Assembly (NCBI GenBank): GCA_903789665.1
Contig: CAIFEX010000024.1
Span: 1-51,645 of the forward strand
Length of the DNA: 51,645 nt
Direction: 5' to 3'
DNA from: an uncultured Clostridium sp.
GTDB taxonomy: Bacteria; Bacillota; Clostridia; Clostridiales; Clostridiaceae
Part shown: positions 44,901 through 51,645 of the stretch, piece after piece
How the letters are laid out: each line of letters starts with the position of its first letter
Numbering within the stretch: position 1 is the first letter of the stretch
Notes under the pieces: model-generated
What the model was told of the DNA's origin: nothing
The model's input: the letters and a program-made list of their open reading frames with translations, nothing else
The model's database searches: none
Made by a program: the position numbers and the translations under genes

Positions 44901-45899
44901 TTAATCTCCAAGTGTAGCAACCATAATTGCCTTTATAGTATGCAGCCTGTTTTCCGCTTCATCAAATACTACTGAATGCTCGCTTTCAAATACTTCATCC
45001 GTAACTTCCATTGAATCAAGTCCAAACTTATCATGGATTTCTTCTCCTATTTTTGTATTTAAATCATGAAAAGAAGGCAGGCAGTGTTCAAAAATTACTT
45101 TTCTATTTCCCGTTTTCCTTATCATTTCCATATTTATCTGATAGGGTTTCAAAAGCCTTATTCTATCTGTCCACACTTTGTCGGATTCTCCCATAGAAGC
45201 CCACACATCTGTATAAAGGACATCCGCATTTTTTACTCCTTCATCAATATCATCAGTTACAGTTATTTCAGCTCCCGTTTTATTCGCCACATTTTTGCAT
45301 TTAGCCACTAATTCTTCTGATGGGAACAATTCTTTAGGACTAACTATTCTAAAATCCATACCCATTTTTGAAGCACCAATCATAAGTGCATTTGCTACAT
45401 TATTTCTACCATCTCCAGCATATATAAACACCATCTTGTTATAAGGCTTGTTTAAATGCTCTTTTGCAGTGAGAAAATCCGCCAATACTTGAGTGGGATG
45501 ATCGGCATCTGTAAGCCCATTCCATACCGGAACTCCTGAATATTTAGCCAAGTCTTCAACTGTTTTCTGTGCAAATCCTCGATATTCTATCCCGTCATAC
45601 ATTCTTCCAAGTACCCTTGCAGTATCTGTTACAGATTCTTTTTTACCCATATGACTTCCTGTAGGTCCCAGATAAGTTATATTCGCACCTTGATCCTTTG
45701 CTCCCACTTCAAATGCACATCTTGTTCTAGTGGAGTCCTTTTCAAATAGCAAAACTATATTTTTACCTTTAAGTTTTTGTTGTTCTGTCCCCGCATATTT
45801 AGCTTTTTTAAGTTCTGCAGCAAGATCAAGCATAAAACTTATTTCTTTAGTTGAAAAATCCATTAAAGTCAGAAAACTCCTGTTTTTTAAATTATACAT
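44901..45899 (-). CDS. arcB: Ornithine carbamoyltransferase
   Basis: 332 residues. Carbamoyl-phosphate site [30 protein letters not shown] and [10 protein letters not shown] identify it. ATG 45899 has AGGAGG eight bases upstream. In this cluster it probably runs catabolically, cleaving citrulline to ornithine and carbamoyl phosphate for arcC; arginine deiminase would have to be encoded elsewhere. Downstream of a two-component system but separated from it by a terminator. Confidence 0.95.
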   Translation of the reverse strand: MYNLKNRSFLTLMDFSTKEISFMLDLAAELKKAKYAGTEQQKLKGKNIVLLFEKDSTRTRCAFEVGAKDQGANITYLGPTGSHMGKKESVTDTARVLGRMYDGIEYRGFAQKTVEDLAKYSGVPVWNGLTDADHPTQVLADFLTAKEHLNKPYNKMVFIYAGDGRNNVANALMIGASKMGMDFRIVSPKELFPSEELVAKCKNVANKTGAEITVTDDIDEGVKNADVLYTDVWASMGESDKVWTDRIRLLKPYQINMEMIRKTGNRKVIFEHCLPSFHDLNTKIGEEIHDKFGLDSMEVTDEVFESEHSVVFDEAENRLHTIKAIMVATLGD

Positions 45900-45969
45900 T
45901 TCCAATGCCTCCTAAAATTAATTTCAATTTATTCTAGAATGTTACTCTCAAGATAATTCACGATAATTC

Positions 45970-46013
45970 AAAAAAGCTTTTAAAATAAATTAAAAGCTTT
46001 TTTATCAAATTTT
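45970..46013. terminator. Bidirectional terminator after the response regulator gene
   Basis: AAAAAAGCTTTTAA pairs with TTAAAAGCTTTTTT. Confidence 0.8.
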
Positions 46014-46021
46014 TATACTTT

Positions 46022-46858
46022 TTAATTATCTTGACATCTAAGTATAAGGCCTTCAAAAAATTTATTTATAGAGATCTTCCCTTCTGACTTTCTCTTGCCA
46101 TTTATGAAATCCATTTCAGCTTTCACATTAGTGAAGTCAAAAAGTACATTTGCATAGGTATGAAAAATATCATCAGTATAATCTTCTATGCCCATATTAG
46201 CTATATTCCTAAGTCCAACTTTTATAGCCCTCCTTATTCTCTGCTTTATAACACGAGAATTATTCCCCAAATAATTCTTAAGTTTATCTAAATTACATTC
46301 CTTAAAACTTTTATTATTTTCAATAAGATATAAACATAATTTTATTATATCTTTGCTCCCTTTTTCCCCTAACATTCCAAGCATTGATAAAATCCGTTTT
46401 ACTTTAATCTCGTTTTGGTTTTCGTTCTCATCCCTATTACATTCATTTTGATTCTTAAACATCTTTTTTATATTATAAAGCATATTTTCCATTTTAACTT
46501 TTTCCGCTACCTTTAAAATAACCTTTTCAACTTCAATTTTATTTATGGGCTTGTTTATAAAAAATTCTATTCCAGCTTCATAAGAATCTGATCTCAACTT
46601 ACTATCCATTACTTGAGATATCATAATAAAGTAAATATTATCTTTTAATTCTTTTAGCTGTTTCACAAGAGTATTACCATCCATTACAGGCATAAGAAGA
46701 TCTACACATACAATATCAGGTTTAAGTAAAAGTATCTCATTAAAGGCTTCTTTACCATTGCATGAACTTCCAATGACTTCAAAATTTACAGTTTCTTCTA
46801 CTATGCTAGTCAATATTTTTACTATATTTATGTCATCATCTGCAATATAAAAATTCAT
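46022..46858 (-). CDS. Response regulator with YcbB/GlnL-type DNA-binding domain
   Basis: 278 residues. CheY-like receiver (NFYIADDDINIVKIL; phosphoacceptor Asp in VCVDLLMPVMDGN; FINKPINKIE), then a linker and a C-terminal helical domain (about 155-275: LKNYLGNNSRVIKQRIRRAI) of the YcbB type found in Bacillus GlnL. GlnL controls glutamine use; here the downstream arcB-arcC-arcD cluster is a plausible target. It follows the kinase gene by 5 bp. Confidence 0.88.
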   Translation of the reverse strand: MNFYIADDDINIVKILTSIVEETVNFEVIGSSCNGKEAFNEILLLKPDIVCVDLLMPVMDGNTLVKQLKELKDNIYFIMISQVMDSKLRSDSYEAGIEFFINKPINKIEVEKVILKVAEKVKMENMLYNIKKMFKNQNECNRDENENQNEIKVKRILSMLGMLGEKGSKDIIKLCLYLIENNKSFKECNLDKLKNYLGNNSRVIKQRIRRAIKVGLRNIANMGIEDYTDDIFHTYANVLFDFTNVKAEMDFINGKRKSEGKISINKFFEGLILRCQDN

Positions 46859-46863
46859 TTCAA

Positions 46864-48123
46864 TTATCCCCCTATCTTGTCCTCTTTTATCTTTATAGTA
46901 AATTTAGTACCTTTTCCTTCTCTGGATACAACCGATATAGCTCCTGAGAAAATGTCAGTTACTATACCTTTTACATGAGTAAGACCTAGTCCTCTATATA
47001 TATCCCCAGTTTTTCGGTCAAACTTCGTTGAAAACCCCGGGTTAAAAATATAGCTTAAATTCTCATTTTTTATTCCCGAGCCATTATCCAAAATTGTGAA
47101 AATACATTTCCCTTTCTCTTTTCTGATTATAATTCTTATACAACCATTTCTTCTTCCATCCATGGCTTCAATACTGTTATATATTAGATTCCTTATAACA
47201 GAAACTAGATAAAAATGCTTTTCTACATTAAAGTTGTCATACACTTTAAAATCTAAACATATGTCCAACTTATTTCTTCTTATATATTCTTTTACATCGG
47301 CTTCAATAAACCGTACAATATCTTTGATATTCATTTTAGTATTATCACTCCTTTCATCCAACATTTCTTCTAACCCTTTTATAACATTTATATAGTCTTT
47401 TTTTATCTCATGCACATCTTTCGCTACATCCAAAGATACATTCTCAAATTCAGTTGGATAGTCATTTTTAGATAGAATTTTATAAAGATAAAATGCTTTC
47501 TTCATAACATCTTCAATATCTCTTTTATTTTTTTCCATAAAATACACCTCACTCTTAACTTTTGAAGTAATAAGTACAAGTTTCCTGTATCTCTTTTCAT
47601 GTTCTTCTTTTGTAAGTAAAAAATTATAATATCTAAACAACAATATTACACTTGTTACAATCGCGGATCTTATAAAAGCTATAATGGCTAAAGTTTGAAA
47701 TATGTTATATTTATATCCTTTAAAATTCATAAGTACACTTATTTCTAAAACATTGGAAACAAAGTCACTTGTAACAATAGAAACAAAAAAATTGGTTAAA
47801 TTAGTATCTGTCCTTTTCCAATACAAAAAATAGTACACTATTCCATAAGTGAAATAAAATAAAACATCGCTAAATACAGAATATATTACTTGATTTAGAG
47901 CAATATCGCTTATATAGAGCATAAATCCTCTATATAGAGGTGAAACTATTCCAACTATAAAAGTGAGATAAATTGGATTAAACTCTCTATTAAAATAGAG
48001 AAGAGTGGGTAGTATAATTACAGATAACGTTATTGTAAAATAGGGAACAAATAAATTTACATATACCTGCGAACCAAGAGCAATACAAGTAGCAACAATG
48101 AAAATAGTCTTAAATTTTTTCAT
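46864..48123 (-). CDS. Sensor histidine kinase, GlnK/YcbA-like
   Basis: 419 residues. N-terminal half has six hydrophobic segments (about 5-180) resembling a membrane sensor. Kinase half: phosphoacceptor His in KDVHEIKKDYIN, N box RNLIYNSIEAMDG, G1 LDNGSGIKNEN, F box FNPGFST and G2 GLGLTHVKG. Pairs with the response regulator 5 bp downstream, as in the GlnK-GlnL pair. AAAGGAGGGAATTGTGAT-ATG. The ligand is unknown. Confidence 0.9.
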   Translation of the reverse strand: MKKFKTIFIVATCIALGSQVYVNLFVPYFTITLSVIILPTLLYFNREFNPIYLTFIVGIVSPLYRGFMLYISDIALNQVIYSVFSDVLFYFTYGIVYYFLYWKRTDTNLTNFFVSIVTSDFVSNVLEISVLMNFKGYKYNIFQTLAIIAFIRSAIVTSVILLFRYYNFLLTKEEHEKRYRKLVLITSKVKSEVYFMEKNKRDIEDVMKKAFYLYKILSKNDYPTEFENVSLDVAKDVHEIKKDYINVIKGLEEMLDERSDNTKMNIKDIVRFIEADVKEYIRRNKLDICLDFKVYDNFNVEKHFYLVSVIRNLIYNSIEAMDGRRNGCIRIIIRKEKGKCIFTILDNGSGIKNENLSYIFNPGFSTKFDRKTGDIYRGLGLTHVKGIVTDIFSGAISVVSREGKGTKFTIKIKEDKIGG

Positions 48124-48401
48124 ATCACAATTCCCTCCTTTTATTATAATTTCAATATCACTATAGATATTATCTATTATAAAAGGTTGTTCATATTTTC
48201 TATATCAACGCTATAAAAGAGTTACTACATTATTAAACTATCTTCAATTAAAAATTTAAAATGCACGTTTCAAAATAAATCACTATAATTCAAAAAAACT
48301 TATAATAATATAAATACACCGAAAAAAAATTTACACTTTCTAGATGTAAATCATAATAAATATATGGACAACAGTCCTACTATTTTATATAATTAAATAT
48401 A

Positions 48402-48523
48402 GGTAGCAGAGTAAATATTATGCATTAAGTGTTAGAGAATGGGAGGTTGTCTCTAAACGAAAAGCTTGAATATTTTATACTATTGATTTAAAGCTTATGA
48501 TATGATATTGCTTCCGCTGTTAC
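48402..48523 (+). ncRNA. Tetrahydrofolate (THF) riboswitch
   Basis: The conserved blocks of the folT-type THF aptamer are visible in order: UGCAUUAAGUGU, GAAUGGGAGGUUGU, AAACGAAAAGCUU and the closing CUUCCGCUGUUA, with UAGCAG/CUGUUA as P1. It sits before the folate S component gene. Confidence 0.8.
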
Positions 48524-48595
48524 ATTAAAGGGGATTTTGTATTTTACCTCTTCTCTCTTTAATGTGACTACATTAAAGAGGAAAGAGGTGTTTCT
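48519..48595 (+). promoter_or_regulatory. Expression platform of the THF riboswitch
   Basis: ACATTAAAG (48520-48528) next to P1 can pair with CTTTAATGT (48555-48563), which can instead pair with ACATTAAAGAGG (48567-48578) in a long hairpin closed by ACCTCTT/AAGAGGT, then GTTTCT. This is a mutually exclusive pair, suggesting ligand-controlled attenuation. An eight-codon ORF in this segment is too short to call. Confidence 0.5.
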
Positions 48596-48657
48596 ATGAA
48601 AAGTTCAATTAGCCTTGTGTAAAATAATTTCAAATACGTACACGGGAGGTAATGAAC

Positions 48658-49449
48658 ATGAAAAATAGGATGAATACAAAATTTCTTGTCACTACTGCCG
48701 TATTTATCGCAATTGCGCTGGTCTTGAGATCTTTTTCCATATTGATAGCTGCAGGCGGTATACTCACTATGAGGATAAGTTTCAGTGCTATATTTTATGT
48801 AATGCCCGGTCTTTTGTTCGGTCCGCTCTATGGAGGTATTGCAGGGGGACTGGTAGATATCCTTGGATATATGATAGCTCCGATGGGGGCATACATTCCC
48901 CTGCTTACCATAACCAACATAATTGCCGGGTTTTTGCCAGCTGTTTTATGGAAACGTATAAAAAATACTGATGAACGTAAAATCGCAAATTCCTATAATG
49001 TGTTTTTTATAATACTGTTTTCAATAGGTTTCATAAACTTTGCAGTTACACAATTTATGCCCCAGTCCGCTCTGGCAAAATCACTTACATCACTGGGTCC
49101 GAAATCCAAATATCTCAGTTTGGGCTTTATGATCATCGGTGCCATAGCCATCATGCTGTTTTTCGTAAATATACTCATCAAAAAGAACAGTGGAAAAGCC
49201 CAGGATTTTGTAAACAGCAACTATTTCAAACTGGTAATATCTTTAGGACTTTCAGGTATCCTTGTATCTACTGCAAACACCTTTATTTTAATGATATTCA
49301 CTCCGGCCCTCATGTACAAAGGATTTGTATTTTTATGGGCACCTAGAATAGCACAGGCCCTGGTTATGACTATAATCAGTTCCTACATAATATGTATATT
49401 GCTATACTCTTACGAGTTATTTGAGGGCAGAATAACAAAAAAGGCCTGA
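48658..49449 (+). CDS. folT: ECF-type folate transporter S component
   Basis: 263 residues from ATG 48658 (GGGAGG eight bases before; the ATG at 48652 is too close). RISFSAIFYVMPGLLFGPLYGGIAGG and GYMIAPMGAYIPLLTITN are typical of FolT S components, followed by further membrane segments. It is longer than most FolT (about 170-200 aa). It binds folates and uses the ECF-AT energising module encoded elsewhere. The THF riboswitch upstream confirms folate as ligand. Single-gene unit with a terminator. Confidence 0.88.
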   Translation: MKNRMNTKFLVTTAVFIAIALVLRSFSILIAAGGILTMRISFSAIFYVMPGLLFGPLYGGIAGGLVDILGYMIAPMGAYIPLLTITNIIAGFLPAVLWKRIKNTDERKIANSYNVFFIILFSIGFINFAVTQFMPQSALAKSLTSLGPKSKYLSLGFMIIGAIAIMLFFVNILIKKNSGKAQDFVNSNYFKLVISLGLSGILVSTANTFILMIFTPALMYKGFVFLWAPRIAQALVMTIISSYIICILLYSYELFEGRITKKA

Positions 49450-49453
49450 AATA

Positions 49454-49498
49454 AAAGGAACTGTCCCATGAATGTTTATGGGACAATTCCTTTTTTCA
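49454..49498. terminator. Bidirectional terminator between folT and ilvB
   Basis: AAAAGGAACTGTCCCAT pairs with ATGGGACAATTCCTTTTTT. Confidence 0.85.
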
Positions 49499-49500
49499 GT

Positions 49501-51174
49501 CTACTTTATGATTTCCGTTATAGCAGCACCTGGAGGAACAATTGGGTGAACTCTTTCATTCCTGTTTATGTTGCATTCCACTATGACGGGCTTATTTAAG
49601 TTCAGTGCCTTCATCAAGACTTTCTCAACTTGCTCGTTAGATTCTATTTCAAAGGTTTCTATACCATAGGCCTCCCCCAATTTCATAAAATCAACTTCTT
49701 GTCCAAGCTCTGTACTTGAAAATCTCCTGTTATAAAACATGTCCTGCCATTGATATACCATGCCTAGAGCATGGTTATTCAAAAGCAATTGCACAATAGG
49801 CAATTTATATTTTGCAACAGTGGCAAGTTCCACCGAATTCATTTTAAAGCTGCCGTCTCCCGCCACATTTATTACTTTTTTCCCGGGATTTCCTATAGAC
49901 GCCCCTATAGATGCCCCCAATCCATAACCCATAGTTCCGAGCCCGCCTGAAGATACGAACTTTCTTGGTTTTAAAAATTTAAAATATTGGGCAGTCCAAA
50001 TTTGGTTTTGTCCTACTTCTGTAGTTATTATGCAGTCTCCCTTGGTGATTTTATAGAGGCAGTCCATTATATGCTTGGGACTTAATTTGCAGTCTTCTCC
50101 AAAAGGATCACTTTCCCCATCTTTCCACTGTTTTATCCTATTCATCCACTCCTTATGGCTATTATATTTTACCTTTTTATTTATTATTTCAAGTACTTCT
50201 TTCACATCCCCTTTTATGGAAATATCTTCACTTATATTTTTGCCAAATTCTCTTGAATCTATGTCTATATGAACTATTTTAGCCTTTGGGGCAAATTCCT
50301 CCACTTTGCCTATGACCCTGTCACTGAACCTCGCTCCTATAGCTACAAGCAAATCGCAATTGTTCACGGCATAGTTCGAACATGGACTGCCGTGCATACC
50401 TACCATTCCCATGTAATTTTTATGATTTCCCGGAAAGGCACCAATTCCCATAAGAGAACAGGTAATAGGCGAATCTATTTTTTCAACCAGTTTTACAAGT
50501 TCTTTGTATGCTCCTGATATGACCGAGCCGCCCCCTGAATATATAACCGGTTTTTTACTGCTATCTATCATTTCAACTGCTTCATCAATCTTGTCTATAA
50601 ATCCTTCCTGACTAAAGTTTGTCTTATTTTTAGATACAGTTAAGGTACTCATTTTGGGTTTATATTCAACTTCCGATTTTTGTATATCTTTAGGTATATC
50701 CACGACCACAGGCCCTGGTCTTCCACTAACGGCTACCTGAAATGCTTCTCTTACAATATTTACTAAATTATTCACATCTTTAACTATATAGTTCTTTTTA
50801 GTTATAGATGAAGTGATGTTTCTGATGTCTACTTCCTGAAAGGAATCCTTCCCCAATAAATTCAGCGGCACCTGACCGGTAAATACCACAATGGGGACAG
50901 AATCCCTGTAAGCTGTGGCAATTCCAGTTACCGTATTAGTTGCACCTGGACCTGAAGTCACGATTACCACCCCCACCTTTCCTGTAGATCTGGCATATCC
51001 ATCTGCAGCATGAGTAGCCCCTTGCTCATGAGCAGTCATTATATGAGTTATACCCTTTGAATCATATAGTGCATCATATATCGGAAGGACGGTACCTCCA
51101 GGATATCCAAAGACAGTATCTACTCCCTGTTCTTTCATACATTCCAGCAGCACTTCTGCACCTTTTAATTTCAT
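49501..51174 (-). CDS. ilvB: Acetolactate synthase large (catalytic) subunit
   Basis: 557 residues of the acetohydroxyacid synthase family. Catalytic Glu is in TAHEQGATHAADGYAR; FAD/quinone region ITSSITKKNYIVKDV; TPP-Mg motif VAGDGSFKMNSVELATV with LLLNNHALGMVYQWQ. It makes acetolactate or acetohydroxybutyrate for Val/Leu/Ile synthesis. No ilvN small subunit is next to it in the window. AGGGGG about 11 nt before ATG. Controlled by an Ile T-box. Confidence 0.94.
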   Translation of the reverse strand: MKLKGAEVLLECMKEQGVDTVFGYPGGTVLPIYDALYDSKGITHIMTAHEQGATHAADGYARSTGKVGVVIVTSGPGATNTVTGIATAYRDSVPIVVFTGQVPLNLLGKDSFQEVDIRNITSSITKKNYIVKDVNNLVNIVREAFQVAVSGRPGPVVVDIPKDIQKSEVEYKPKMSTLTVSKNKTNFSQEGFIDKIDEAVEMIDSSKKPVIYSGGGSVISGAYKELVKLVEKIDSPITCSLMGIGAFPGNHKNYMGMVGMHGSPCSNYAVNNCDLLVAIGARFSDRVIGKVEEFAPKAKIVHIDIDSREFGKNISEDISIKGDVKEVLEIINKKVKYNSHKEWMNRIKQWKDGESDPFGEDCKLSPKHIMDCLYKITKGDCIITTEVGQNQIWTAQYFKFLKPRKFVSSGGLGTMGYGLGASIGASIGNPGKKVINVAGDGSFKMNSVELATVAKYKLPIVQLLLNNHALGMVYQWQDMFYNRRFSSTELGQEVDFMKLGEAYGIETFEIESNEQVEKVLMKALNLNKPVIVECNINRNERVHPIVPPGAAITEIIK

Positions 51175-51292
51175 AATAAATAGCCCCCTAATTGTTAATT
51201 TTTTAACATAGTTATTTTAACTTCTATCAAACTAACTGATAATTCTGTAAATTTTTAATACCATTTTTTAAAAACTTTTAAAATAAAGTATA

Positions 51293-51503
51293 AAAAAAGC
51301 CACACTACTCACCCGGGGCGAGAGTCTGGTTCGCGGTACCACCCAATTTTTACTTGATTCAAATAACGACCTTGCCGGCGCAGCTTACTATTGTTCATAT
51401 TCAGCTTACAACTCAAGGGTGATTTTCAATAATCCACAATTCATGGGCTTTCACCTTTTCCCACTCTCTTTGGAAATTTGAATCATTTACTCTTCCCTAT
51501 CAT
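51293..51503 (-). ncRNA. T-box riboswitch with specifier AUC (Ile)
   Basis: On the minus strand AGAGUAAAUG is the 5' specifier-loop side and AUUGAA-A-AUC-A the 3' side (codon at 51421-51423). Lower helix AGGG/CCCU. T-box motif GGGUGGUACCGCGAA lies at 51329-51344, followed by a terminator with seven T. Confidence 0.88.
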
Positions 51504-51534
51504 AGTCTTTATGTTTAAAATTTTATTATATATG

Positions 51535-51563
51535 ATAATAATACCTATTGATTAAAATGTCAA
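51535..51563 (-). promoter_or_regulatory. SigA-type promoter of the ilvB T-box leader
   Basis: TTGACA (51558-51563), 17 bp, TATTAT (51535-51540) on the minus strand. Confidence 0.75.
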
Positions 51564-51645
51564 TAGCTTTTTTCAATTTTAATAATATAATATGATTTAA
51601 TTGTGATAATGTCTTAGTATACCGCATTTGATTATGTCCCAGATA

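Noticed and set aside
48596-48622. Eight-codon ORF (MKSSISLV) before folT
   Set aside because: Too short and without support; it may be part of the riboswitch platform.
1-51645. Pyrrolysine use as explanation of the in-frame TAG codons
   Set aside because: TAG is also used as a normal stop here, one affected gene has other lesions, and no pylT/pylS is in the window.
1-51645. CRISPR arrays, tRNA or rRNA genes, prophage
   Set aside because: No regularly spaced repeats, cloverleaf sequences or phage structural genes were seen; the repeated GGTACCACC motifs all belong to T-boxes.

Overview
The window is low-GC, gene-dense DNA. Its anaerobic gene content, AGGAGG-type ribosome binding sites, T-box leaders, CWB2 cell-wall repeats, ferredoxin-linked enzymes and TTG/GTG starts point to a Clostridium sensu stricto species, probably an amino-acid-using or acetogen-like one. 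No rRNA, tRNA, CRISPR array or prophage is visible.

Layout. 1-5 kb: a permease tail, a DUF4489-type Cys-rich protein, a flavodoxin, a divergent Fe/Mn SOD, rarA, an EamA transporter and a ProX-type tRNA deacylase. 5-8.4 kb: a CWB2 surface protein, then a Na+/solute symporter behind a T-box leader whose specifier reads UAC (Tyr) and whose decision module is present twice. 8.4-12.2 kb: an etfB-etfA-FAD 2-hydroxyacid dehydrogenase operon (electron-bifurcating lactate-dehydrogenase type) behind two complete tandem T-boxes, both with the Leu codon CUC, plus a perfect 33-bp palindrome just before etfB. 12.2-18.8 kb: an ISAs1 transposase remnant, a secreted 3D-domain protein, a decayed and an intact copy of a YjeM-like amino acid permease, and a RocB-like M20 peptidase. 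19-24.4 kb: an IclR regulator coupled to a ClC antiporter, and a four-subunit 2-oxoacid:ferredoxin oxidoreductase operon whose gamma gene carries an in-frame amber codon. 24.5-32 kb: an RND pump with its adaptor, a small Ser/Asp-rich protein and a VIT-VWA protein. 32-41 kb: a UroD-family methyltransferase-like protein, Lrp plus aspartate 4-decarboxylase, dapB, a DUF166 plus double-cubane-type (YjiM-like) pair, mnmA and nifS. 41-42.4 kb: an island of mobile-element debris (IS200/IS605 TnpA and end-hairpin remnants, a truncated ParE toxin, a possible recombinase tail) around a small Cys-rich protein. 42.4-48.1 kb: arcD, carbamate kinase and ornithine carbamoyltransferase with a GlnK/GlnL-type two-component system. 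48.4-51.6 kb: a THF riboswitch with folT, and ilvB behind an Ile (AUC) T-box.

The theme is amino-acid fermentation and its control by uncharged tRNA. Three loci use T-boxes (Tyr, Leu x2, Ile). Redox enzymes that act on 2-hydroxy and 2-oxo acids (Etf-dehydrogenase, 2-oxoacid oxidoreductase) lie close to amino acid transporters and to decarboxylation and ADI-type genes. The most unusual finding is the Leu T-box control of the Etf-dehydrogenase operon: it suggests that the true substrate may be a leucine-derived 2-hydroxyacid (2-hydroxyisocaproate) rather than lactate.
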